A stretch of DNA of 64,000 nt, from positions 1-64,000 of the forward strand of contig NZ_LGAK01000001.1 in the NCBI RefSeq assembly GCF_001292705.1, read 5' to 3'. The notes under the pieces are model-generated. The model ran no database searches. It had not been told where the DNA came from and saw only the letters and a program-made list of their open reading frames with translations. The first letter of the stretch is position 1. Every line of letters begins with the position of its first letter. The translations under genes were made by a program, and so were the position numbers. Positions 19,597-28,314 of this stretch are shown here, one piece after another. This stretch comes from Marinagarivorans algicola (GTDB lineage Bacteria; Pseudomonadota; Gammaproteobacteria; Pseudomonadales; Cellvibrionaceae).

Positions 19597-20487
19597 ATGA
19601 GTAAAACAGTCTCGTTAGTGTTAGGCAGTGGGGGCGCGCGCGGCCTCGCGCATATTGGTGTTATTCGTATTTTGGAAGCCAGGGGCTACGATATTCGCTC
19701 AATCTCTGGTTGCTCAATGGGCGCGATGGTTGGGGGTATTTATGCTGCGGGTAAGCTTGATGAATTTGAACAATGGATTCGCGCCTTAACTCGGATGGAT
19801 GTACTCAGGCTGTTAGATATGTCTTGGGGGCGCGATGGTTTGGTTAAAGGTGACAAAATCATTAATAAACTGATTGATATTGTAGGTGATCAGCGCATCG
19901 AGGATTTACCTATAACCTTTACTGCTGTAGCGGCTGATGTTAGTCAAGAAAAAGAAGTATGGCTTAATTCAGGGAGTTTATTTGAAGCTATTCGAGCTTC
20001 TATTTCATTGCCGTTATTTTTTACACCAGTCCCTTATAAAAATTCCTATCTCATTGATGGGGGCGTGCTAAACCCTGTGCCTATTGCCCCAGCTTTTAGT
20101 GATACAACGGATCTTATTATTGCTGTTAATTTGGGTGGCCCTTTAGATGCAGGGCCGAATACAGCAGTCGATAATAATGAAAAAATAGAAGCCAGTGATT
20201 CTCTACCCTCTATTTTACGCACAAGTATCGATCAATTTTTAGCTAAGCTTCCGGTGTTTGATCAACAGGTAATTACTCAAAAATGGAGTGCCTATGACAT
20301 TGCCAATCAGGCTTTTGATGCAATGCAAAGTAGTATTGCACGACAAAAATTGGCTGTTTACCCACCAGATATTTTAATTGAAATTGCCCGCAATGCCTGC
20401 GGTACTTTAGAGTTTGATCGCGCCGCACATATTATTGCATTAGGAAAAACCCAATGTGAAGAAGCGTTACAACGCTACCTCCCATAA
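19597..20487 (+). CDS. rssA: Patatin-like phospholipase, RssA type
   Basis: 296 residues from the ATG at 19597, chosen because the protein then begins SKTVSLVLGSGGARGLAHIG as in the family. An ATG at 19534 in frame would add 21 unlikely residues. Patatin lipase features: oxyanion motif GSGGARG (about residues 10-16), nucleophile elbow SGCSMGAMVG (GxSxG, Ser about 40) and the catalytic Asp in LIDGGVLNPVPI (DGG, about 154-156). Soluble, no signal peptide. RssA in E. coli has no firm role. It follows ygiQ on the same strand. Confidence 0.9.
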   Translation: MSKTVSLVLGSGGARGLAHIGVIRILEARGYDIRSISGCSMGAMVGGIYAAGKLDEFEQWIRALTRMDVLRLLDMSWGRDGLVKGDKIINKLIDIVGDQRIEDLPITFTAVAADVSQEKEVWLNSGSLFEAIRASISLPLFFTPVPYKNSYLIDGGVLNPVPIAPAFSDTTDLIIAVNLGGPLDAGPNTAVDNNEKIEASDSLPSILRTSIDQFLAKLPVFDQQVITQKWSAYDIANQAFDAMQSSIARQKLAVYPPDILIEIARNACGTLEFDRAAHIIALGKTQCEEALQRYLP

Positions 20488-20565
20488 CAGTGTGCGATGC
20501 TATTGAGTCTGGCTTATTGGTTGGGCTTGAGAGAGCGCTGTTGGATTTTTTTGCAAGAGATCAAA

Positions 20566-20640
20566 AAAATAGGCGTCGCGAGTAGTCTCCGCTTTGATGA
20601 CTTGAACGGCCCAGTCAATCATCCATAAGCGTCTCATGGC
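20566..20640 (+). repeat. decayed copy of the GTAACTATTCAG family (core only)
   Basis: GATGACTTGAACGGCCCAGT at 20596 matches the core GATGGCTTGAGCGGCCCAGC of copy A, and bases on both sides align loosely with the element. Terminal repeats are no longer clear. It fills most of the gap between rssA and the mutarotase gene. Confidence 0.45.
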
Positions 20641-20690
20641 GGGGCTTGTGAATCGCGATCTAAAAAATCTGCTACTAAAAAGGTTCTAGC

Positions 20691-21509
20691 ATGAATAAAA
20701 CTACCCTTAAAACCCCCTTTGGCGCTACGGCCACCATTTACCATCAAGGTGCGCATATTACCTCATGGATACCTTCGCCCGAGTTGGGTGAGCAAATATT
20801 TGTTGCTAAGGGCAGTGAGTTTGTACCAGGTAAAGCAATTCGCGGTGGGGTGCCGGTTTGCTTTCCGCAGTTTGCAGCCTTTGGTAGTGGCGCCAAACAT
20901 GGCTTTGCCCGCAATATTGAGTGGCGCTTAAGTGGTATCAATAATGACCAAACCGAGGCTGTTTTTACATTAAGCGATAATGAGCAAACACGTGCGCTAT
21001 GGCCGCATGCTTTCGAATTAACACTCACAGTGCATTTAACACCCACACAATTAACCATGACGCTAGGGGTTGCTAATACCGGCGACCAACGCTTTGATTT
21101 CAGTGGCGCACTACATACGTATTTTGCCGTTAGTGATTATACTGCGGTGAATATTCGCAGTTTTGAAGGCACCACTTATTGGGATAATGGAACCGAGTTA
21201 AGTCATAGGTATGTTGCTAATAGTGAGCCCTTACAATTAGCCGGTGCCTTTGATCGCGTATATTTTGATGCGCCCGACAGTTTAAAATTAACGGATGGTC
21301 CAGTCATTAAGCACATCAGTAAAACCGGTTTTACTGATGTGGTGGTATGGAACCCCGGTGCACAGGGTGCTATGGATCTAAAGGATATGGACAACGATGA
21401 ATACTTGAATATGCTATGCATAGAAGCAGCGATTGTCGATAAGCCTAAAACACTGTTAGCGGGTGAAAGCTGGCAGGGCGTACAAGCGCTAACATTAAGT
21501 CATGCTTAG
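20691..21509 (+). CDS. yeaD: D-hexose-6-phosphate mutarotase, YeaD family
   Basis: Interconverts alpha and beta anomers of glucose-6-phosphate and related sugars. 272 residues with the aldose-1-epimerase-like beta-sandwich. Seen motifs: GAHITSWIP, IRGGVPVCFPQFAAFG, KHGFARNIEW (catalytic His), ALHTYFAVSDY and VVWNPGAQGA followed by MLCIEAA (catalytic Glu). AAAAGG before ATG 20691 is a fair ribosome site. It converges with the MATE gene, leaving only 25 bases between stops. Confidence 0.92.
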   Translation: MNKTTLKTPFGATATIYHQGAHITSWIPSPELGEQIFVAKGSEFVPGKAIRGGVPVCFPQFAAFGSGAKHGFARNIEWRLSGINNDQTEAVFTLSDNEQTRALWPHAFELTLTVHLTPTQLTMTLGVANTGDQRFDFSGALHTYFAVSDYTAVNIRSFEGTTYWDNGTELSHRYVANSEPLQLAGAFDRVYFDAPDSLKLTDGPVIKHISKTGFTDVVVWNPGAQGAMDLKDMDNDEYLNMLCIEAAIVDKPKTLLAGESWQGVQALTLSHA

Positions 21510-21534
21510 TCTATGGCTACGGTTTAAGCCTATT

Positions 21535-22917
21535 TTAGCGTTTGTTGGTGCTAAAATGGGTGCTCAGTAAGTTTGGCCAATACACACTGAGACACAGTGC
21601 GCGTAAAACAATAAAGCTAATAAAAGCAATCCACAAACCTATTAAGCCATAAATATGCAAGAAGCTTAACCATAGAATAAAAAAGAGTAATGCCGAGGTT
21701 ATCGATGCGTTACGTAGTGCTTTACCGTAATTCGCCCCTATAAATATACCATCTAATTGAAAGGCGCCAGCACTTAAAGCAATATAAATAGCGCATAAAT
21801 ATAAGTGCTCAATGGCGAGCGTGTTAATACGACTAGTTGCTGTAAGCTGGTTAATCACCCAAGGTCCCGATACTAGGATTATACCGGCTAATGCAATAGC
21901 GGTTATCGCGGCTAAAACACTGGTTTTTTGAGTGGCTTGTATAAATAACCGCCGCGAGCGCTGGCCTATCGCTTTACCGGTATCGGCTTCTGTCACATAC
22001 GCAAAGCTATCTAAGAAGAATGCACTAAATGCAATAATCTGTAAAAGTAGGTGGTTGGCCGCAAGTGTATTGGCACCGAGTTGGCCGCTAAAATGGGTGA
22101 AACCCATAAAGCTTAAGAGTAAGCAAAAGGTTCTTATCCAAATATCCCGATTGCTGCGCAGTATTTTTTTAAAGTGTACCGATACCCAAAACTGAGATTC
22201 GCGTAATTGCTGCCAGCAAGTACTTAGCAGGCTAACGCTATGGAGTGAGGGATTGTCGCTGACTAATTGTCTCCAAGTTAAATGCAATATATAGAACCCG
22301 ATAAACACAGTGATAACTTCGGCGATTACCGTGCCGTAAGCAATGCCGGTAATACCCAAACCCAGTACTCCTGCTAGTAGCAAATCAAAAACGGCATTTA
22401 AGCTATTTAAAGTAATTTGTAACACTAAAATACTTTTACTGCGAGAAAGACCAATTAATAAGCCCGTGATGACATAATTTATCAATGTGATCGGTGCACC
22501 CCATAAGCGTATGGCCAAATATGTACTCGCGCCCTCTAAGGCCTCTAAGGGAGGAGCCAAAAGAGTCATAGCCAATAGCGTTAATGGTTTTTGTAGACAA
22601 AGAATGCATAATGCTAGCGCGCTTGCAATGATTAAGGCGCGTAGGCCGATACGCAGTAATGAGAGTGCTTTACCTTGCCCCCAAGCTTGAGCGCTGAGTG
22701 CCGTAGTGCTCATGCGTAAAAAGCCAAAATTCCAAAAAATAAAATTAATCACAATCGCACCTATGGCCAGTGCGGCTAAATCTTGCGTGCCACCTAAATG
22801 ACCAATAATGGCTGTGTCAATGAGCCCTAGTAAAGGCAGGGCAATATTGGCCAGCATAATCGGCCAGGCTCTTTTTAAAATAGAGCAGTAACTTATGGCT
22901 TGATCGGTCATTGTCAT
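21535..22917 (-). CDS. MATE-family multidrug/cation antiporter, DinF-like
   Basis: 460-residue inner-membrane exporter driven by Na+ or H+. Twelve hydrophobic segments are distributed along the chain. The opening RAWPIMLANIALPLLGLIDTAIIGHLGG is the classic MATE first-helix pattern. The repeat in the second half is visible at SFAYVTEADTGKAIGQ. It most resembles the DinF branch, in which the dinF gene follows lexA in E. coli; no lexA is here. Substrate unknown. Confidence 0.9.
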   Translation of the reverse strand: MTMTDQAISYCSILKRAWPIMLANIALPLLGLIDTAIIGHLGGTQDLAALAIGAIVINFIFWNFGFLRMSTTALSAQAWGQGKALSLLRIGLRALIIASALALCILCLQKPLTLLAMTLLAPPLEALEGASTYLAIRLWGAPITLINYVITGLLIGLSRSKSILVLQITLNSLNAVFDLLLAGVLGLGITGIAYGTVIAEVITVFIGFYILHLTWRQLVSDNPSLHSVSLLSTCWQQLRESQFWVSVHFKKILRSNRDIWIRTFCLLLSFMGFTHFSGQLGANTLAANHLLLQIIAFSAFFLDSFAYVTEADTGKAIGQRSRRLFIQATQKTSVLAAITAIALAGIILVSGPWVINQLTATSRINTLAIEHLYLCAIYIALSAGAFQLDGIFIGANYGKALRNASITSALLFFILWLSFLHIYGLIGLWIAFISFIVLRALCLSVYWPNLLSTHFSTNKR

Positions 22918-23129
22918 TGTTTTGTATGGAGTATGCGTTAGAGGTGTGTGTTATAAGTCTTCGACTTTTGGGGCAAGCTGAAAGTATCATCAATAGGGCA
23001 CTTATAGGTATTTACAGTGTGTGAATATAGATGTGGTTATCAGTTTCAGCGTGGGTGCGTGTGATTAGATTTTATATAAGAATATCACTATCTTTTTAGT
23101 CTTCACTATTTTATAAGGCTTTAAGCACG

Positions 23130-23372
23130 CTATCGCTTGTGAGTTCGACAATAAAGTGTCTCTACTTTGCTTCTGGCCCAAGGGGTTTTTCGCAAAAATT
23201 TAAGGCTTGACTTGATTGAAGGGTCATACCCGAAGCAGCGAATGTTTACTTTTCTGTAGAGTTCTTCCCATCCATATCGAGCCTCTAAAGAGGTGAGTAT
23301 TTGCTCAAGTGTTATCCCGTGTAAGGGGTCATTACTATGTTTTTGGGGGCGGTCTTTGTTTTTATTGGTCAT
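23130..23372 (-). CDS. VF530 family protein (DUF2132)
   Basis: 80-residue small basic protein. The sequence [13 protein letters not shown] through [20 protein letters not shown] and [14 protein letters not shown] is diagnostic for the VF530/DUF2132 family, first known from Vibrio fischeri. A helical DNA-binding fold is reported for the family, role unknown. It sits alone between the MATE gene and a long AT-rich gap. Confidence 0.9.
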   Translation of the reverse strand: MTNKNKDRPQKHSNDPLHGITLEQILTSLEARYGWEELYRKVNIRCFGYDPSIKSSLKFLRKTPWARSKVETLYCRTHKR

Positions 23373-24510
23373 ATCTTTATGTGTTGTCGCTTAGGTAAGT
23401 TATACACCTATTGATCACATCCACAGGTGTAAGGTTGTTAGGCGGCTGTTAACAGCGAATCGAGTAAGACGTGATGGTAATAATGTACATCCTAGGTGCC
23501 TAATTGTTGATATTGGAGATATTGACACCCATGTGCTGATGCTTAGGGCTGACTTAGATTTAAAACGGGAGGTTGTCACCTTATTTATTGTAGCGCTGTG
23601 CGGTGGTAACCCTTTTGAATGAATTTTACGGGGTATAAGATGAATAAGATACTGCAGAATGTTTATTTTTTGAGCGTTCGCCAGGCTGAGGACGGGCTTA
23701 GCTTAGGGATGATCGAGGCGATGTTGTAGCTTGTGGCTTTCTTGTTAAGTGAAGCCACCTTTAATTCCTATGTATTTTATTTATCATTGATTAACGGCTT
23801 GTTTTGGGGCTTTAGCGGAATTGTCTTTTAGCGTAAGATAATGGCTTATAAGACACTTTAATAAGTAATGCCAATAAAGAGAAGAGCGCTGTGATAAATC
23901 ATGACTATTATTTTTAATGAATAAGTTGCTGGTTTAAATATGAATTAATACTTAAGGCTTATTTCGGTTTGGGGGCGATTTTATTTTTTCACTCTTAAAC
24001 TTGCGGATTTTTATGGAACGCCAAGGATAATACTCGTTTTTCTTTAGGTATTAATTTTTATAAGTTTTTATTATTGGTTTTAGTTTTGTTTTTTTAGTTG
24101 TTTTGTATTAGTTTTTTGGGTTTTAAAAATTGGTTTTTTTGAGTGGCCCTTTTGATGCACCTACTGTTTTCTAATTGTCATGGTGTTATGTCAGGCTAAT
24201 GCAAATAATTGAAGATATTTATTTACTAATGAATATTAACCTTGCAGTGTTAAGTATAGGCTTTGCCATGCCTAGTACTAGGGTGTTGTAGAGATTAGCT
24301 TATAGTCATGTTGATTAATCCGAGTGATTTTTAACAGTGATAAAATCGATAAGTATATATCGTGTTAATGAAATGTGTTGTATATTTACAGGTTGTAGAG
24401 CTCGTTTAGGCGGGGTTTTGAAATGCACAGCGGGAATTTGTAGCATTTAAGTGAGTAGCTAAGGATTGGCGTATTTTTATTAATTTTCCTTAGTTGTAGA
24501 GTGCTGTTTT
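23373..24510. other. 1.1-kb AT-rich gap without a clear gene
   Basis: Stops are frequent in all frames. Contents: an imperfect GGTTGTCACC/GGTGGTAACC pair (about 23573-23613), the 29-codon frame at 23640-23729, and a T-rich tract from about 24040 to 24150. The 3' part is presumably the promoter and leader of the bactofilin gene. I see no tRNA, no known RNA family and no repeat of the GTAACTATTCAG type. Confidence 0.6.
23640..23729 (+). CDS. possible 29-residue small protein
   Basis: ATG 23640 has GGGG six bases upstream and opens 29 codons (MNKILQNVYFLSVRQAEDGL...) ending in TAG. A GTGGCTT/AAGCCAC hairpin (23733-23758) follows directly, as in a small transcription unit. No hydrophobic helix long enough for a membrane span and no family I recognise. 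Could be a leader peptide or chance. Confidence 0.25.
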   Translation: MNKILQNVYFLSVRQAEDGLSLGMIEAML

Positions 24511-25074
24511 ATGACAAATCCGTTAGAGCCCAAAGAAAATCAAGAAAGTAAGAGCAAATCATTTTTAAGTGGTATGAAAGCCGATGGTTCGGGATCGTCG
24601 TCTTATATTGGTAAAAATATCCAATTTCGAGGCGAGTTGATCGGTGCCGAAGATCTGCACGTTGAAGGCGTTGTTGATGGTACCGTATCGATGGGTGGCC
24701 AGAACTTATCTATCGGCCGTGGCGGTCTTGTATCAGCGAACATCCACGCTCAAACAGTATTGGTTAACGGGACATTACAAGGCGATGTTTTTGCTGATGA
24801 CCTTATTGAAATTTGCAAAACGGCTCGCGTGCAAGGTAATTTGATTGCTCCTAGAATCAAGTTGGCGGATGGCGGTAAGTTTAGAGGTACCATTGATATG
24901 GTAACTGGCGAGCAGGGTAAGCAAGATCGCTATAATGAATTTAAGTCTAAGTTGAGTTCATCACATACTTTAAGCGAAGAGATGGTTAATGCATTACCGC
25001 CTGTCGCTTCGGGTATGGATCTCCTTGATGAGACACGTGATGAGGAAGAAGAGCTACTGAATGAAACAACCTAA
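24511..25074 (+). CDS. Bactofilin (polymer-forming cytoskeletal protein)
   Basis: 187 residues. A polar N-tail (about 1-30) and an acidic C-tail (about 150-187, DETRDEEEELLNE) flank a right-handed beta-helix core of about 110 residues with regularly spaced hydrophobics (FRGELIGAEDLHVEGVVDGTVSM, LVSANIHAQTVLVNGTLQGDVFAD, ARVQGNLIAPRIKLADGGKFRGTI), the DUF583/CcmA signature. Bactofilins polymerise without nucleotide, often at the membrane, and scaffold cell-wall or appendage machinery. A hairpin at 25103-25129 separates it from the motor-like cassette that starts 110 bases later, so cotranscription is not assured. Confidence 0.92.
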   Translation: MTNPLEPKENQESKSKSFLSGMKADGSGSSSYIGKNIQFRGELIGAEDLHVEGVVDGTVSMGGQNLSIGRGGLVSANIHAQTVLVNGTLQGDVFADDLIEICKTARVQGNLIAPRIKLADGGKFRGTIDMVTGEQGKQDRYNEFKSKLSSSHTLSEEMVNALPPVASGMDLLDETRDEEEELLNETT

Positions 25075-25102
25075 GTGTTAACTTGAAGCACGTCTTTTTA
25101 TT

Positions 25103-25129
25103 GGCTGCAGATTTACTGCGGCCTTTCTT
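25103..25129 (+). terminator. terminator-like hairpin after bactofilin
   Basis: GGCTGCAG (25103-25110) and CTGCGGCC (25116-25123) form an 8-bp stem with one G-T pair and a 5-base loop, followed by TTTCTT. Moderate intrinsic terminator. Confidence 0.55.
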
Positions 25130-25184
25130 GTTTCGGGGGCTTACATATTTCATTAAGTCCCTCATCTATGTGTAGAAGAGTCTA

Positions 25185-26513
25185 ATGATTTCCGGTTTTA
25201 TATATTCTGTACTTGTGAGCGTCAGCGCGGGTGAAACGACTGAGTTTTTTTTGTGGTTTATGTGCGCCGTGTTCTTCATTACAGTGATTTTGAGGCTGTT
25301 TAATCGGTGCGTCTTATTTGTTGAAAATGCACCGGCTCTTTTAACCTCTCTGGGTATTTTGGGTACCTTTGTGGGGATTATTATTGGATTACTTCACTTT
25401 AATATCAATGAGCTAGATGTCAGTATATTTAACTTACTAGAAGGGTTAAAAACCGCTTTTATTACGAGCGTTTTTGGTATTGCGCTCTCTTTAGTTGTCA
25501 AAGTCATTACGCGCTATTTTAGATACCCGACTGATATCCGTGAAGAGGTAGTAAAACCGATCGATGTGATTAATGCACTCGGTGCGATTGAAGCGGTTGT
25601 CAAGCATAGCCAAGAGCAGCAGCAGCGCTTTACTGCCACCTTGAGCGATTCGATTGTAGGAGAGCTGCGAGAAGTTGTTACAGAGTTTAATAAGAAAATT
25701 GATCAGCAATTTGGTGAGGGATTACTGGATTTTAGCGATAGCTTCAAGTCCGTAGAGGTTTCGTTAGCCGGCTTTGTTACCAGCTTTAAAGATCTTGATG
25801 AAAATGCCAGCGCAATGGTTGCACTCAGCCACTCTAATGCCAGAGAAATGGTCGATATGGCTGAGCGACTGAATCATTTGAATGAAAATTTTGGCGATTA
25901 CTTTTCTAAAATGGAAAACTTGTTTGAGCTGGTACACCGCTCTAATGCACAGTTTTCTGAATTGAACGAAAAATTGCTCGATTATAGCGACCGCAGTATG
26001 CAGGTGGTTGACTTTATCCCCGAAATCAATAATAAAGTTGAATTATTTAATGCCAATATTTCTGATCTTACCTTTTTTGCAGAAGAGACCGTTAAGAGCT
26101 CTTTAATTGCGCTATCGGAGCACAGTAAAAACTTAGGGGATCATATCGGGCAGGTTGCACAAGCGTTTGAGTCGGTGTCTAATGTCGATACTGATATTAT
26201 GCAGGGCTTTATCGAAAAAGGCGTATCTGCCTATCATTCTTCGGTGGGTGAAATTTCTGATCGCCAAATTAGAGTTCATCAAGAGCTAGTGCACTCGTTG
26301 ACTGATATTATTCACTCGAGCTTTGCTAAGATGGAGCTTAATGTCTCTGAGCAGCAAGCAATGATTGGTCGACGCATGGAGGGAGAGGTTGATGAAATTA
26401 TGAGCTCTATGGGGCAGGCGCTTGCTACGATTAGCGGTCAGTTTACCCGTGATTATCAGCAGTTAATTAATCAGATGCAGCGTGTGCTTGAGCGGTCAAG
26501 AGAGGTCTCATAA
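25185..26513 (+). CDS. ZorA-like MotA/TolQ/ExbB proton-channel protein with long cytoplasmic tail
   Basis: 442-residue inner-membrane stator subunit. Three hydrophobic segments at about residues 21-39, 52-72 (LLTSLGILGTFVGIIIGLL) and 89-109 (LKTAFITSVFGIALSLVV) carry the MotA/ExbB channel pattern. After residue 115 the rest (about 330 residues) is polar, largely helical and heptad-like, with several Ser-rich helical repeats, i.e. a long cytoplasmic tail. That tail distinguishes Zorya ZorA from flagellar MotA and from ExbB/TolQ. Its stop overlaps the start of the MotB/OmpA gene by one base (TAATG). In Zorya, ZorA forms a ring around a ZorB dimer and the tail projects inward. ATG 25185 follows GTAGAAGAG. 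Family is sure at MotA/ExbB level; the ZorA assignment is by architecture. Confidence 0.82.
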   Translation: MISGFIYSVLVSVSAGETTEFFLWFMCAVFFITVILRLFNRCVLFVENAPALLTSLGILGTFVGIIIGLLHFNINELDVSIFNLLEGLKTAFITSVFGIALSLVVKVITRYFRYPTDIREEVVKPIDVINALGAIEAVVKHSQEQQQRFTATLSDSIVGELREVVTEFNKKIDQQFGEGLLDFSDSFKSVEVSLAGFVTSFKDLDENASAMVALSHSNAREMVDMAERLNHLNENFGDYFSKMENLFELVHRSNAQFSELNEKLLDYSDRSMQVVDFIPEINNKVELFNANISDLTFFAEETVKSSLIALSEHSKNLGDHIGQVAQAFESVSNVDTDIMQGFIEKGVSAYHSSVGEISDRQIRVHQELVHSLTDIIHSSFAKMELNVSEQQAMIGRRMEGEVDEIMSSMGQALATISGQFTRDYQQLINQMQRVLERSREVS

Positions 26514-27214
26514 TGATTGAGTTTTCCACCAAAGCGGATGCCGATGACTCTGGCTCTGAGTGGATTAGCGTGTCTGATTTAATGGCCGGCCTGATGATGG
26601 TCTTTTTGTGTGTTGCAATGTTTATGATGAACGCTGCGAATACAGAGCGCGAGAAAGTCCGTAAAATTGCTCGCTCTTATATGGAAAATCAACTAGCGAT
26701 TTACGAATCGTTAAACCGCGAATTTGAAAAAGATTTTAAGCGCTGGGGTGCTTACCTTGATAAAGAGAAGCTTGAGATTACTTTTCAAGGTTCGGATGCG
26801 ATGTTTGCGACTGGCGATGTAGAAATCACAGAAAATTATCGTGCAGTGTTAAATAAGTTCTTCCCGCGTTATATGGCTGTTTTGTCTCCGTATCAAGATT
26901 CGATAAATGGTGTGCATATCGAGGGGCATACCAGCTCAAGTTGGAGCGATAAGTACAATGCAAGCGATAGTTACTTCAAAAATTTATCGTTATCACAGCG
27001 CCGTGCAGGCTCAGTATTGGAGTATCTTTATTTCTTAGATTCGGTTGAGTCATATCGTACATGGATACTCAAAAATGTTGCGGCTGTTGGCTACTCTTCG
27101 TCTCGCCCTGTTCCTGATGCTGTAGGTAATGAGGATGTTGAGCGCTCTAAGCGAGTTGTATTTAGGGTGGTAACAAATTCGGACTCGCGTATACGGTCGA
27201 TTTTGGAGGAGTAG
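26513..27214 (+). CDS. ZorB-like MotB/OmpA-domain stator protein
   Basis: 233 residues. A short cytoplasmic N-tail leads into one membrane helix (about 18-40) reading WISVSDLMAGLMMVFL. Asp22 sits where MotB/ZorB carry their ion-binding aspartate. After a helical linker (about 41-85) comes an OmpA-like peptidoglycan-binding domain (about 85-222): VHIEGHTSSSW, LSLSQRRAGSVLEYL, VAAVGYSSSRPV and the closing ERSKRVVFRVV. The W-x-S-x-S-D-L-M start is much closer to ZorB than to MotB or TolR. Expected to dimerise inside the ZorA-like ring and anchor it to the wall. Coupled to the gene before (one-base overlap) and six bases from the gene after. Confidence 0.85.
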   Translation: MIEFSTKADADDSGSEWISVSDLMAGLMMVFLCVAMFMMNAANTEREKVRKIARSYMENQLAIYESLNREFEKDFKRWGAYLDKEKLEITFQGSDAMFATGDVEITENYRAVLNKFFPRYMAVLSPYQDSINGVHIEGHTSSSWSDKYNASDSYFKNLSLSQRRAGSVLEYLYFLDSVESYRTWILKNVAAVGYSSSRPVPDAVGNEDVERSKRVVFRVVTNSDSRIRSILEE

Positions 27215-27220
27215 TGTAAT

Positions 27221-28309
27221 TTGGCTAAATGGGCGCACTATTTTAAGCAGTTAAACGACAATGCGTTGAGTATTTTCCGCGACCCTTCAGTACTCGGGCA
27301 AACGCAAAGCGTGGAAAGTGCTTTTCAGTCTGAGTGGGATTCTAAAAGCGCCCTTGCACCCGCAATAACGTGTTTGATTGATACAGAGTTATCAAAAGGC
27401 TTCGAGACATCGTTAAGTAGTTTAGAGTCTTGCTCAGCAGGTTGGCGCTATAAAGGCGTACCGGTCTTTGTGTTTGCTGCCAAAGTACCAGAAATTGCCA
27501 ATAAGCAGCGACGAGATAGTTTTTATTATCAAGTGCACTTAAAACCTTGTTGCAATGCCTTGAGTGGGGTTGATCGTACAGTATGGGTGGCTAACCGAGT
27601 CCAGGCTGCTGAGCCGTGGCAGCATCAGCGCGCTTTTGAAGTATGTCATCATTGTTTGGTCATGACAGGGTATCAAAACTACCGTTCGCTATCGTCGGCC
27701 GAGCAGAGTGAGCTACGAGCCGATTTTGATTTTGCCCGTTATGTTAAGTGGCATGCGACAGAGTATTTTCCAGATGTGGAGTATGGTTATTGGATGCCCG
27801 GCGAAAAACTTAAATTTTTTGCCGTTGGGGGGAATGAAACAGTCGAAAAGTGTAATCATTGCCGTTGGCCGCTACCCAAAAATTCGCCCGGTTTAGTGCG
27901 TGATGCCAGCTTATTTGATTTAAACGGCCCAACGTGTATTTGTTGTTTAGATGGCACTGCAAAGGTGGCAATCATGAGCGAGGCGGTATTGTTACACGCC
28001 TATGCTCAGCGCTATTGGGAATGGCGTCGAGCTTATATTGAAGAGCAAGGCTTAGGCATGATCGCTTCGCAAACTATTAAATTCTCATGGAGTCAACTAA
28101 GCTATCATTTCCCGCGTAAATGGCAGCCGTTAATTACAGTATTAAAGCAATTTGAGCCAGCAGATATTTATTGTTTGGCCGAAAAAGGCTATGCGCTGTT
28201 AGCATGGCCAAGACTGCGAAGAGCCATTGTGCTAAGTGATAAAGATAAAGTGGGATTTCCTGGCGGCTGGGAAGTATGGACTTATGAAGAAGTTTTGGAA
28301 AACCTATAA
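27221..28309 (+). CDS. Unrecognised cysteine-rich cytosolic protein, third gene of the motor cassette
   Basis: 362 residues, no signal peptide or membrane segment. The start is TTG 27221, supported by a strong GGAGGAG about ten bases upstream; no in-frame ATG fits. Cys pairs at C110-C111, C142/C145 (CHHC), C211/C214 (CNHC) and C239/C241/C242 (CICC) suggest one or two zinc-ribbon-like sites. It is rich in Trp, Tyr and Phe. I see no HNH, helicase, Walker or PLD motif and no EH-signature pattern, so it does not look like ZorC, ZorD or ZorE. The six-base spacing to the ZorB-like gene implies one operon and a shared function. A cytosolic effector or adaptor role is inference only. Confidence 0.75.
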   Translation: MAKWAHYFKQLNDNALSIFRDPSVLGQTQSVESAFQSEWDSKSALAPAITCLIDTELSKGFETSLSSLESCSAGWRYKGVPVFVFAAKVPEIANKQRRDSFYYQVHLKPCCNALSGVDRTVWVANRVQAAEPWQHQRAFEVCHHCLVMTGYQNYRSLSSAEQSELRADFDFARYVKWHATEYFPDVEYGYWMPGEKLKFFAVGGNETVEKCNHCRWPLPKNSPGLVRDASLFDLNGPTCICCLDGTAKVAIMSEAVLLHAYAQRYWEWRRAYIEEQGLGMIASQTIKFSWSQLSYHFPRKWQPLITVLKQFEPADIYCLAEKGYALLAWPRLRRAIVLSDKDKVGFPGGWEVWTYEEVLENL

Positions 28310-28314
28310 GCTTG

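Noticed and set aside
22960-23030. Possible further copy of the GTAACTATTCAG repeat (GCAAGCTGAAAGTATCATC)
   Set aside because: Similarity is limited to about 30 bases of AT-rich sequence and neither end nor core is present.
25185-27214. Flagellar MotAB or TolQR/ExbBD assignment for the stator pair
   Set aside because: No flagellar, Tol or TonB genes are nearby, the A-subunit tail is far too long, and the B-subunit membrane entry resembles ZorB.
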